A program made the translations under genes and the position numbers. Below the pieces are notes generated by a model. The model was not told the DNA's origin, did not search any database, and saw only the letters and a list, made by a program, of their open reading frames with translations. A stretch of DNA of 18,765 bases from Strigomonas culicis (taxonomy: Eukaryota > Euglenozoa > Kinetoplastea > Trypanosomatida > Trypanosomatidae). The stretch covers positions 1 to 18,765 of the forward strand of contig AUXH01000384.1 of assembly GCA_000482145.1 (NCBI GenBank), read 5' to 3'. Below are positions 1 to 7,564 of the stretch, piece by piece; the first letter of the stretch is position 1; the number at the start of each line of letters is the position of its first letter.

Positions 1-2794
1 CCGCGGCCGTCGCCGCGTCGGCGGCGGCGGGCCGCGGGGGGTGGTCCGGCGTGGGCGACAGCCGCACCGGCGGCGCCGGTGCGGCGGCCGCCCGTTCCTC
101 CGACGCGGCCTCATGCTGAAGGTCGCGCAGCAGGCTGCGGCGCGGGGCGTCCCGCACGGGGCTCGCCCGCGCCTCGGGGGGCTGCGCCGGCGGCGTCCGT
201 GCAGTCTCTTCCACCACCGGCAGCCGCCGCTGCTGCTGCGGCGGCGGCGGCCCGGGGGTGCCGTGGATGGAGCTGACGTCCGGCGCAAGGCGCGAGGTCA
301 TGGAGGCGGCGGCGGCGGCCTGCGGGCGTGGCGGGCCGTCTGCCGCCGCCGCTTCCTCCTCCTCTGCGGCGGGCGGGCGGTAGCTCGCACAGCACACGGG
401 GGCGTCGCCGTAGAGGATCTGCAGGGGCGCGTGCGGTGCCGGCTCCGCGCGGCGGTGGGCGAGGGCGGCCTCCGCGGCGGCGGCCACCATTGCCGCGTCG
501 CCGTCCTCGTAGTTGTGCTGCAGCGCGAGTGCGCGCAGCGGTGACGACGGCTGCGGCCAGCCTTCGACGAGCGCGCCGGCCAGCACCGCGCACCCCGCCG
601 CGGTGAGGTAGTTCCCCGAGGCGTCCACCACCTCCAGCTGCCGCAGCATGCCGGCGGCCGCGCCGACGCGCAGGGCGGTGCAGAGCCCGCGCACGCCCAT
701 GTCGGTCAGCCCGCTCTGCCGCAGCAGCAGCGAGCGCAGGTGGGTGAAGCCGGCCGGCAGCGGCCGCGCGCGCACCCGGCTGTGGAACGCCGCGTGGGCC
801 AGGAGCTCCGCGAGGACGTCGCCGACGCGGCACTGACGCGCGACCTCCGCGGAGCGCAGCGTGACCTGCGCCTCGCCCTCCGCCTCGAGGAACAGCCGCC
901 ACGCCTCCACCGGGTGCGTCGTCTGCTGCTGGGCGCGCCGCCGCTCGAGCGCGCTCTCCGCGACGAGCGCCGCGGCGGCCGCCGGCGGCACCCCGCGCCC
1001 GTCGAGCGTGCCGCTGAGGTCGAGCTCCACGACGCGGTGGCAGGCGAAGAAGAGGCTCAGCAGCAGCTCGCGGCAGCCGACAGCCGACACACTCACGCCG
1101 AGTGGCACGTGGTGGAGATAGACGTGCGTGAGCGCGGACGGGCTCGCGAGCGGCACGAAGTGTGAGAAGCCCGGCTGCGACAGCAGCTGCAGCCGCGCCG
1201 GCGCGGTCAGCTCGCCGGCGGCGCTGCCCAGCAGCGGCGGTGCGTTCCACGCCACGTCGAGGTGCGTCAGCCGCTGCGCGTGGCTCGCGCCGGCGAGCAG
1301 CGCGGCGAGGCCGCGCGCGGAGGCACCGCAGAACTGGACGTTGACGAGCCACGGCCCCACCGGCGGCGGCCGCTCCGGCCGCTCCCACAGCAGCGCGCAG
1401 AGCTCCGCCGTGAAGAGGTGCGGCGCCGCCCGCACCTCCGCCGCGCGCAGCTTGGACAGATAGACGCCGAGCGTCTGAAAGCCGTAGTCGCCGAAGCCCT
1501 CGTTGTGCTGCAGGTACAGCTCCTCGAGCGTACCCGCGCTGCACAGCAGCAGCCGCCCGAGGTGCGCGGCGCTGCGGTACGTCAGGGCGTTGTCGCGCAG
1601 GTCCAACACGCGCACCGCCGGCAGGCAGAAGACCGCGTGGGCGAGATACTGCTGCCGCGCGCCGCCGCCGCCGCCGCCCGTCACGGTCGCACCGGGCAGC
1701 GCGCTCGCGTCGACGCTGCGGCTGCGCGACGGATGGGCCGCGGCCGGTGCCTCTTCGTCGTCGTCGAGCGCCGGCGGCGCCGCGTCTGGACGGCCGCCGC
1801 GGCCCGCGACCGTGCGGCGGCAGCAGCCCCGCTGCAGCTCGCCGAGCTGCGCGTCCAGCAGCCCCATGCTCGCGAGCCGCAGCACCGTGAGCGCGCGCAG
1901 CAGCGGCAGCACCTGCTGGCAGCACCAGCACCACTGCTCCTCCGTCAGCGTCCGCAGCCCGGTCAGGTCCAGCACCGTGATCGCGCGGTGCGTGCGGCAG
2001 CGCAGGTGGCGCTGCAGCCCCGACCAGTCGACCGGCGGCGCGCCGCTCGCGTACAGTGGCGTCTCCGCCGCATCGTCCGCCGCCGCGTCTGGCGCCGGGG
2101 AGCTGAACTGCGCGAGGCGCAGCGGTGGTGGCGAGGCGCCCGTGAGCGGCGGCGGCAGCGGCGTCGCGCGCGTCGGCTCCGGCGCGGCGGCCTCGGCCGT
2201 CGGCATCGGGCTGGCCGCGCGCGGCCGCCAGCCGCTGTGCAGCGCGGCAACGGGCTGCAGCGCGGGGAGGGGGTGCGGCGAGCGGCTCGCGAGGCGCGCC
2301 GACACGCGGTCCGCGATGGGCGTCGGCGTCGACGCGGCGGTCCCCGTCACGGCCGAGAAGTGAATCTCGCGCGTCGGTGTGGTCTCCGCCGCCGCCGCCG
2401 CCGCCGCGACAGGGGTGGTCGCGGCGGCGGCGGCCGGGCGCCGGCCGTAGCGGATGAGGGGCGTGCGCAGCCCCGGCCGCGCGGCCGCGTCGCCGAGGGC
2501 GGTGGCGGTGTAGCAGACAGCCGCGCGGTCCGTCGGCGGGCGCGCGTGCCAGTCCAGCGCGGCGGCGGCCTGCCAGCGGCCGCCGCCCGCAGCGCTGCCG
2601 TTGAGCGAGCTCGTGTGGAGGTCGGAGCGGTTGGCGATCGGTGGTCGCGGCTGCGGCGCCGCGCGGCGCGGGACAGATTCCTCCTCCTCCGCCACGTGCG
2701 CCTGAGCTAGCTTATGGACAGATCCGCGGGTGTAGTCGGTGGCCGCCGTTGTGGCCGGGTGCGGACGGGCAGGATCACGGTGATGCACACTCAT
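1..2794 (-). CDS. Leucine-rich-repeat protein (3' end beyond window)
   Basis: The frame is open from an ATG at 2794 to the window edge, giving 931 codons with no stop, so the C-terminus is missing. An in-frame stop at 2815-2813 and a splice-acceptor signal at 2862-2920 support this start. Residues 1 to about 265 are Ala/Pro/Thr-rich and probably disordered. From about residue 272 irregular leucine-rich repeats follow, seen as LxxLxL-type strands: ITVLDLTGL (272-280), VRVLDLRDNAL (394-404), LEELYLQHN (423-431), LTHLDVAWN (509-517), ELDLSG near 590, LRSLLLRQSGLTD (686-698), LEVVDASGNYLT (720-731) and LRALALQHN (753-761). After about residue 790 the protein is again Ala/Pro/Glu-rich and unstructured. 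The consensus is closest to ribonuclease-inhibitor-like LRRs, which serve as protein-binding scaffolds; kinetoplastids have many of unknown role. No enzymatic domain is visible. The repeats are clear, but the specific function is unknown. Confidence 0.88.
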   Translation of the reverse strand, partial: MSVHHRDPARPHPATTAATDYTRGSVHKLAQAHVAEEEESVPRRAAPQPRPPIANRSDLHTSSLNGSAAGGGRWQAAAALDWHARPPTDRAAVCYTATALGDAAARPGLRTPLIRYGRRPAAAAATTPVAAAAAAAETTPTREIHFSAVTGTAASTPTPIADRVSARLASRSPHPLPALQPVAALHSGWRPRAASPMPTAEAAAPEPTRATPLPPPLTGASPPPLRLAQFSSPAPDAAADDAAETPLYASGAPPVDWSGLQRHLRCRTHRAITVLDLTGLRTLTEEQWCWCCQQVLPLLRALTVLRLASMGLLDAQLGELQRGCCRRTVAGRGGRPDAAPPALDDDEEAPAAAHPSRSRSVDASALPGATVTGGGGGGARQQYLAHAVFCLPAVRVLDLRDNALTYRSAAHLGRLLLCSAGTLEELYLQHNEGFGDYGFQTLGVYLSKLRAAEVRAAPHLFTAELCALLWERPERPPPVGPWLVNVQFCGASARGLAALLAGASHAQRLTHLDVAWNAPPLLGSAAGELTAPARLQLLSQPGFSHFVPLASPSALTHVYLHHVPLGVSVSAVGCRELLLSLFFACHRVVELDLSGTLDGRGVPPAAAAALVAESALERRRAQQQTTHPVEAWRLFLEAEGEAQVTLRSAEVARQCRVGDVLAELLAHAAFHSRVRARPLPAGFTHLRSLLLRQSGLTDMGVRGLCTALRVGAAAGMLRQLEVVDASGNYLTAAGCAVLAGALVEGWPQPSSPLRALALQHNYEDGDAAMVAAAAEAALAHRRAEPAPHAPLQILYGDAPVCCASYRPPAAEEEEAAAADGPPRPQAAAAASMTSRLAPDVSSIHGTPGPPPPQQQRRLPVVEETARTPPAQPPEARASPVRDAPRRSLLRDLQHEAASEERAAAAPAPPVRLSPTPDHPPRPAAADAATAA

Positions 2795-2861
2795 TGTGTC
2801 TAAGGTTTTGTATTAAATAAAGGAGAGACCGAACTTAAATAAAGCCAATATACTAACGATG

Positions 2862-2920
2862 CTCGGTTATGTGTGTGGTTGTGTGTTGATTGGCAAAAGG
2901 AAAAGAAAAGAAAAAGAGAC
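2862..2920 (-). promoter_or_regulatory. Predicted spliced-leader acceptor of the LRR gene
   Basis: On the minus strand a pyrimidine tract (2919-2895) is followed, with no earlier AG, by an AG at 2863-2862. Trans-splicing there would leave a 5' UTR of about 67 nt before the ATG at 2794. The tract-AG-ATG order is as known for kinetoplastids; the exact site is inferred. Confidence 0.55.
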
Positions 2921-3024
2921 GATAAGAGTATCTCTAATTGAAATGTTGAAGTGTCTATTATGGTTACTCTACTTGTAGTTATATTGGTATTCTATGAGTT
3001 TCTACATGTGTATATATGTGTGTA

Positions 3025-3049
3025 GAAGAGAGAGAGAGAGAGAGAGAGA
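3025..3049. repeat. (GA)n microsatellite
   Basis: An almost pure GA dinucleotide run in the spacer; on the transcribed strand it is a (TC)n pyrimidine tract. It could act as a secondary splicing or polyadenylation signal, but this is not demonstrated. Confidence 0.85.
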
Positions 3050-3352
3050 AGACAAAAAGAAGGTATCAATGATGGTGGGAAAAATAAAACAAAGGGAAAC
3101 CACGGCTCGTACTGTGACTTTTTATTAATGATGTGGAGGCGATTGCTGCCGATGTTGGGGTAGAGATGAGAGTTATCTTTATCTGTGGTTGTATGGCTTG
3201 GTTATTCATTTCAACTATGTACGCAATCATAACGACATGGTGGGAAACGAAGAAAAAAAAACATATACATATGACACAGAAAAAAAGAGAAAAGAAGAGC
3301 GAGCGAGAGAGAGAAAGAGCTTCCTGCAAACACTTCTTATGTTTTTTTTTTT

Positions 3353-3484
3353 TTAGTTATTAATATAGGTATCCATATTATCATCCAACGGGATGTCGCC
3401 ATTTTCCTTGCATGCTGCACTGCACGCACACACCTCCTTGCTTCCGAAGTAACAGGGGTCGATTCCAGCTGCCCTCCATTCCAT
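3353..3484 (-). CDS. Candidate small ORF, 43 residues, unknown
   Basis: An ATG at 3484 opens 43 codons ending at a TAA (3355-3353). The product starts MEWRAAGIDPCYFGS, contains four Cys, three of them clustered as CACSAAC, and ends in an acidic, Asn-rich tail. The segment is much richer in G+C than the spacer around it. On the minus strand a long pyrimidine tract (about 3690-3598) followed by an AG at 3575-3574 lies upstream, so a trans-spliced mRNA is possible. Against it: the ORF is short, a tiny upstream ORF in another frame (ATG in the region 3551-3530) would precede it, and I recognise no family. It could equally be a structured UTR element or a gene remnant. Confidence 0.2.
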   Translation of the reverse strand: MEWRAAGIDPCYFGSKEVCACSAACKENGDIPLDDNMDTYINN

Positions 3485-3721
3485 CCCCTCTCCTTTCGTT
3501 TTGTTTTCTTTTCCGCTGAATTCGTTTCTTACATTATTGGGGTCATTTCTTTTTTTTTGTTTGTTTTGTCTTGCTTTTTTTTTTTTGAACGATAAAAAAA
3601 AAAAAAGCATGAAGGGGAAGGGGGAGGTTACAAGAAGGAAGAAGAGAAAAACAAAAGAAAGGCGCATAACACGCACACCAGAAAAAAAAAGAGAAAAATA
3701 CTAAAAAAAGAAAAAAAGCTC

Positions 3722-3905
3722 TCACTTTTTCTTCATCACAAGGATGCCCGCGGTCGCGACGACGCACGCACAACTAAGCACCAGCGGCGCCACCACCGCC
3801 CAGTTCACGTCGCCGCGCGGCGGGCCCTCCCGCTGCTTCGTCGGCGGCGCCGGGCGGTCACTCTTCTCTCGGTGCCGCTCCGGCTGTGCGCCCGGCGGCG
3901 GGGGG
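3722..3905 (-). other. Probable displaced C-terminal coding segment with membrane anchor
   Basis: In the frame offset by -1 from the 573-residue ORF, GC-ending codons continue to a TGA at 3724-3722. They encode a Pro- and charge-rich linker, then a hydrophobic stretch of about 23 residues (W3802 to M3734; AVVAPLVLSCACVVATAGIL) and a final KKK. This looks like a tail anchor. It reads better as protein than the main frame here, which becomes an Arg-rich string with two AGA codons before stopping at 3805. One missing base in a C-run of the coding strand (G-runs at 3900-3905 or 3965-3971 on the plus strand) would join the two frames. A sequencing error is the simplest explanation; a true mutation or programmed frameshift is possible. 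Confidence 0.6.
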
Positions 3906-5526
3906 TGCGGCGAGCGTCGCCGTCGCCGCCGCCGCCCGCCGCGGGTGCGCTCGCCGGCTCCGCCGGGGGGGCGGCCGCGTCGCCGTGCCGCTGCTGCTGC
4001 AGCACCACGCGCGTGACCGTCTCCAGCTCGTCCCACAGGTTGGGGTCGTCGTACAGCACGAGCGGCTCCGTGCGCTGCTGCAGCTCGAGGTTCGACGCCT
4101 TGATGAAGAACTGCGAGGGCGCCTGGTCGAGCGCGGTGATCTCGATCTGGTAGTTCACGATGGGCGCGAAGATGGTGTTGAACACGTCGTACAGCGCGGA
4201 GAGGTCCATGCGTTTGCTCATCGCCTCGAGCAGCGACGTGTGCTGCAGAAACTCGAGCTCTTCCACCGCCAGCACGACATCCGTGATGGCCTTCACGACG
4301 TCGTCCTCGTAGATGGCCTCCGCGCGGACGTTGGGGACCTCCTCCGGGCACAGCGCCAGCACCTCCCTCGCGTAGTGGGAGCAGCTGATGTAGGCGAAGG
4401 GCACCGCGTAGCGCTTCCAGACGGGCCCGTAGCCAATGATGAGGCTGCGCGGCTGCTGCAGCCCGCGCTGCAGTACGAGCGACAGTTCGTAGTGGAACTC
4501 GAGGAGATCGCCCGGGGAGAGGTCGTGGAAGTGTCGCGGCCGGTACGTCGTGATGAGCGGCGCCACCACGAACTGCGCGATCGCCGTCTGCGGCTGCCCG
4601 CTTTTGCCGAAGCGCTGGTCGAGCTTGAGATGCGGCAGCGAGCTGTGGCAGCGCGCGCGCAGCGGCGCCATGAAGGGCGACACCGTGTGCAGCAGCGCAC
4701 TGGCGAAGGCCTCGAAGGCATGCTTCTGGGCCTCCTCGCGGCGCTGCTGCCCCTTCGTCGGCCGCTTCCACCGCCGGTTCCCGTTCGCCGTCAGCGGCGG
4801 CAGGCTCTTGTCGTCCGGCGCGGCCGCCGCGGCGCTGCCGGAGGGGCCAGACTGCTGCAAGACCCGCTTCAGGTTGTTCACCGTCGGCGCCGCCACCTTC
4901 TTCGTCCGCGCGCCGCCGCCCGCCGCGCCGGTGGGGGCGGGGCTCCGCTGGCCGCCGCCGCCGCCGCTCTTCGCTACCGCAGCCGCCGCCGCGGCCGGTG
5001 CCTCCTCCTCGTGCACTCCGTCGATCTGGTTCTGTATCATCTTCTCCGTCAACCGCATGATCTTCTGGAACTCCTGCGCCCAGTCGATGGCACCGGAGGC
5101 TCCGATGTGGATACTAAAGTGGTCACCGTCGCCCTCCGCCGGCGGCGACTGCGCGGCGGCGGCGGCGGCGGCGCCGCGGTCGGCCAGCAGGAAGGGTGGG
5201 TAGTACTCTGCCGACGACAGGTCCACCATGCCGTAGGCCGCCGCGGGGTGGTGGTGGTGGTGCACGTGCTGCGGCGGCGGCTGCATCGCCGACGCGTAGG
5301 ACGGGATGAAGGCCGGGCTCTCCGCGTGCAGGTGCGAGCCGGCCGCGTACTGTTGCTGCTGCTGCGCGGTCAGCGCCGGCGAGCTCGTCGCGCTCCCGCC
5401 GCCGTTGTGGCTGGGGTCGGTGGTCGCGGACGGCAGCGTCGCCTCGGGGAGGCTGAAGCCATCCGTGTATGGCGTAATGCCCGAGGGCTTCCACTCTGTC
5501 GCGTTCACATTCAGCGTGGAGGACAT
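3805..5526 (-). CDS. Kinetoplastid conserved-type protein of unknown function, possible C-terminal tail anchor in shifted frame
   Basis: The 573-codon ORF starts at ATG 5526, where composition changes abruptly from AT-rich to GC-rich. Residues 1-140 are low complexity, with a five-Gln run, a His run (about 89-93) and an Ala run. Residues 145-170 form a likely amphipathic helix (IDWAQEFQKIMRLTEKM). Residues 175-260 are Ala/Gly/Pro-rich. About 262-512 is a compact, folded-looking domain with regular hydrophobic spacing (AFEAFASALLHTV, LLEFHYELSLVL, ITDVVLAVEELEFL, LYDVFNTIFAPIVNYQIEI). I do not recognise this domain. After about residue 535 the frame degenerates into an Arg-rich tail, while a neighbouring frame encodes a membrane segment, so the true C-terminus is probably different and membrane-anchored. 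If so, the domain would face the cytosol. Confidence 0.85.
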   Translation of the reverse strand: MSSTLNVNATEWKPSGITPYTDGFSLPEATLPSATTDPSHNGGGSATSSPALTAQQQQQYAAGSHLHAESPAFIPSYASAMQPPPQHVHHHHHPAAAYGMVDLSSAEYYPPFLLADRGAAAAAAAQSPPAEGDGDHFSIHIGASGAIDWAQEFQKIMRLTEKMIQNQIDGVHEEEAPAAAAAAVAKSGGGGGQRSPAPTGAAGGGARTKKVAAPTVNNLKRVLQQSGPSGSAAAAAPDDKSLPPLTANGNRRWKRPTKGQQRREEAQKHAFEAFASALLHTVSPFMAPLRARCHSSLPHLKLDQRFGKSGQPQTAIAQFVVAPLITTYRPRHFHDLSPGDLLEFHYELSLVLQRGLQQPRSLIIGYGPVWKRYAVPFAYISCSHYAREVLALCPEEVPNVRAEAIYEDDVVKAITDVVLAVEELEFLQHTSLLEAMSKRMDLSALYDVFNTIFAPIVNYQIEITALDQAPSQFFIKASNLELQQRTEPLVLYDDPNLWDELETVTRVVLQQQRHGDAAAPPAEPASAPAAGGGGDGDARRTPRRRAHSRSGTERRVTARRRRRSSGRARRAAT

Positions 5527-6058
5527 TGATAAGTAGAAAAAAAAGAAAAAGGAAAAAAAGTACCTTTCCTTCCTCCTTTAGCACACGCACAAATTTGAGT
5601 TTTGTTTTCAAAAAAAAAAGACGCAACCGAACAAGAGTAATAATAATAGCCTAAGGAATGAAAAGGAAGAAAAAAAAACGATAGCCGGACTTTTCAAAAA
5701 AAAAAGAAGAATAAAGAGAGAGAATCATGAGCTACAAGGTTTTCCACACATCGCTACATATGGCCGAATGGGATATCTACAGATCACACACACACAGACT
5801 AATTTCTGTTGGTTACGTGATGCCACACGACACGGCATGCAAACAATGCTTCACACAGCAACAACTGCAATAACAACCAAATAACAAATACAAAAAAAAA
5901 ACGAAGGGAAAGAAAAAGTTTTTTTTCTTCCATCTATCTATCTCCGTATAAATGCATGAATAAATTCTACAAAAACAGAACAGGGTAAAATGTACAGAAT
6001 TACGCAAAACAAAAAAAAAACGAGGGTTTTTTGTTTGTTTTCGGTGTTCTCCTTCCAT
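5527..6058. other. AT-rich spacer between ELMO gene and unknown-protein gene
   Basis: This spacer holds the 3' UTR of the ELMO gene (high end) and the 5' UTR of the 573-residue ORF (low end). The plus strand is A-rich with many A7-A10 runs. A short inverted repeat (ATGCC at 5820-5824 with GGCAT at 5834-5838) lies in the probable 3' UTR. No convincing ORF or RNA gene is seen. Confidence 0.65.
5651..5680 (-). promoter_or_regulatory. Predicted spliced-leader acceptor of the 573-residue ORF
   Basis: A minus-strand pyrimidine tract (about 5678-5653) is followed directly by an AG at 5652-5651, giving a 5' UTR of about 124 nt. A second pyrimidine tract sits just above the ATG (about 5561-5533), but no AG lies between it and ATG 5526, so it is unlikely to serve as the acceptor tract for this start. 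Confidence 0.45.
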
Positions 6059-7351
6059 TTACTTCTTCTTCGCCAGCATCTGCTGCGTCGCCTCCGGCAT
6101 CGTCCAGCCCTCGCAGAAGAACGTGGGGTACACGGTCTTCTCCATGTACGTGTTGTACTCCATCACGTGCGGCCGGTCACGCTCCCAGCACGCCTTAAAG
6201 TGCAGCAGCAGCGCGTGGTGCAGCACGTACATGCCGGCCTCCGCGTCACTCGCCGCGCCGTCGCGCCACACGGCGGCCAGCCGCTCTGCTGCGTCCGGCG
6301 GCGGCTTGCCGCCCCCCTCCGCGCCGACCCCGGCGGCCGCGAGCAGCTCGCGTCGCGGTGTGCAGCGCGTAAGAACGGCGGTGGCCGCCGCCGGCGCGGC
6401 CGGCGCGGCTGGCACGCTGTCGTAGATCACCTCGAGGTGGCGCCGGTGCAGGGGGTAGGCATCACGCAGCTGCAGCAGCGCGGTGAACTGCGTGCTGACG
6501 ACCGCCGGCAGGTACCACGCGGTGCCGCCCGCCGCCAGCTCCTTCTCGTTGTAGCGGAGCATATCGAGGAAGGCCTGCGGGCAGGCCCGCGCGAAGTGCG
6601 CGAACTGCTTCAGCCCCAGCAGCCCGCTGCCGCGCAGATCGGTGAGGGGGTTGAGGCCCTGGAAGCCGAGCGCGGCCCAGCCCTCGCCCGTCGCGCTGAA
6701 GCTGCTGCTCGGCCGGCCGCTCGCGACCCACAGCTGCTGCAGCAGCTGCACCACGTGCGCGCCGCGGAAGGCGTTCTGCGACTGCAGCGTGGTCTGCCCA
6801 TCCAGCTCCGGGTCCGGCATGAAGGCGGCCGCGCGCTCGACCTCCAGCCGCCGCAGCGCGGTGTCGGCCGCCACGAGTTCGCGCAGCATCTGCCGCGCGA
6901 CGCTCGCCGCCGCGTCGTCGCGCGCGGCGGCGGCGGCGGTGGCGGGCAGGTACGCTTCCTGCAGGTAGCGCACGAAGGGGAAGGCGACGCGCACCTTGTA
7001 ACCGTTCGGCTTGCGGTTCTGGCCGTCGTTCGGGTCGAGCGGCGCCGCCGGCGCGTCCGGTGCGAAGGCGACCGCCGGCGGCCCGCGCAGCAGATACACC
7101 AGCTCCCCCACCGTCGCGGGGCCGGGCGCCGCCGCCTCCACCGCCGCGCGCACACTCGCGACCGCTAGTGCCGTCGCGCGCCGCGGGTCCTCGGCGATGT
7201 CGTAGCTGACGGTGCCCTTCGCCAGGCCGCGGCGGCGGCCGGCCGGGCTCGGCGGCGCGGCGGCGCGCAGCAGCACCAGCAGCGCGGCGAGTGAGATGCC
7301 GCCGGCGACCGCCGCAAGGAGCGCCGCGCGCTGGGCACGCGTGTCCAACAT
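6059..7351 (-). CDS. ELMO-domain protein with N-terminal membrane anchor
   Basis: The ORF has 430 residues from ATG 7351 to a TAA at 6061-6059. The frame extends further upstream but holds no other ATG before the predicted splice site. Residues 11-29 (LLAAVAGGISLAALLVLLR) form one hydrophobic segment followed by basic residues, typical of a signal anchor. The ELMO hallmark is at 225-247: W225, GFQG (229-232), NP, TD, R240-G241, G243, LLGL (244-247). In the ELMOD family the Arg of this motif is the residue needed for GTPase-activating activity toward Arf/Arl GTPases, and it is present here. Flanking helices (about 155-210 and 255-310) and an aromatic C-terminal region (372-418) complete the domain; an Ala/Pro insertion lies at 313-326 and a Gly/Pro stretch near 345-353. 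The protein ends in KKK. Likely role: membrane-tethered regulator of an Arl-type GTPase. The family call is strong; partner and membrane are unknown. Confidence 0.9.
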   Translation of the reverse strand: MLDTRAQRAALLAAVAGGISLAALLVLLRAAAPPSPAGRRRGLAKGTVSYDIAEDPRRATALAVASVRAAVEAAAPGPATVGELVYLLRGPPAVAFAPDAPAAPLDPNDGQNRKPNGYKVRVAFPFVRYLQEAYLPATAAAAARDDAAASVARQMLRELVAADTALRRLEVERAAAFMPDPELDGQTTLQSQNAFRGAHVVQLLQQLWVASGRPSSSFSATGEGWAALGFQGLNPLTDLRGSGLLGLKQFAHFARACPQAFLDMLRYNEKELAAGGTAWYLPAVVSTQFTALLQLRDAYPLHRRHLEVIYDSVPAAPAAPAAATAVLTRCTPRRELLAAAGVGAEGGGKPPPDAAERLAAVWRDGAASDAEAGMYVLHHALLLHFKACWERDRPHVMEYNTYMEKTVYPTFFCEGWTMPEATQQMLAKKK

Positions 7352-7377
7352 GGGCGTGGGTGTGCGGTTTTTTTTTT

Positions 7378-7394
7378 GTGTGTGTGTGTGGTGT
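7378..7394. repeat. (GT)n run in 5' UTR of ELMO gene
   Basis: A GT dinucleotide run next to a T10 homopolymer. On the transcript it reads (CA)n followed by A10, ending a little upstream of the ATG at 7351, inside the predicted 5' UTR. Confidence 0.8.
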
Positions 7395-7504
7395 ATGCTT
7401 CGCGTGCTGCACACTATCTCGGTGTATTGCTTTTATTGTGGCTTCTCTCGCCTTGGTGTTGAGATGCCTTCCCTCTCTCTCACTGCTATGAATCCTGTGG
7501 TGTG

Positions 7505-7564
7505 CTTCGAGAGCAAAGGGGGAAAAGGAAAAGAAAAAGAAGGGGAGGGGAAGAGAGAGAAGCA
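7505..7564 (-). promoter_or_regulatory. Predicted spliced-leader acceptor of the ELMO gene
   Basis: This is the most striking acceptor tract in the window: about 50 nt of almost pure pyrimidine on the minus strand (7563-7513), then the first AG at 7506-7505. The implied 5' UTR is about 153 nt. Confidence 0.65.

Larger units (their letters stand above)
2795..3721. other. AT-rich spacer between LRR gene and unknown-protein gene
   Basis: This spacer should hold the 5' UTR of the LRR gene at its low end and the 3' UTR of the preceding gene at its high end. It contains a (GA)n run, several A or T homopolymers, a second long polypyrimidine tract on the minus strand (about 3598-3690), and one stretch at about 3368-3490 that is clearly richer in G+C than its surroundings. 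No long coding frame is convincing; a 43-codon ORF coincides with the GC bump and is listed separately. Confidence 0.7.

Noticed and set aside
111..1934. Long minus-strand frame (607 codons) rich in Arg and Ala
   Set aside because: It overlaps the LRR gene in another frame; only the LRR frame gives regular leucine repeats, an ATG after a splice signal, and continuity from 2794 to 1. The Arg/Ala string is typical of a shifted GC-rich frame.
1262..2710. Long plus-strand frames antisense to the LRR gene
   Set aside because: Arg-rich, repeat-like translation with no domain; a GC-rich antisense shadow with no pyrimidine/AG signal on that strand.
3440..3475. GGGTCGATTCC-like tRNA T-loop
   Set aside because: Flanking bases do not form a T-stem, and no D-arm, anticodon arm or acceptor stem could be found on either strand.
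3886..5529. Plus-strand 547-codon frame
   Set aside because: Antisense to the 573-residue ORF; Arg/Leu/Val-rich with no domain signal, and all other genes lie on the minus strand.
7352..7414. 5' extension of the ELMO frame to 7414
   Set aside because: The codon at 7414 is GTG, not ATG, and the extension encodes His/Thr/Lys from a CA repeat and poly-A; 7351 is the first ATG.
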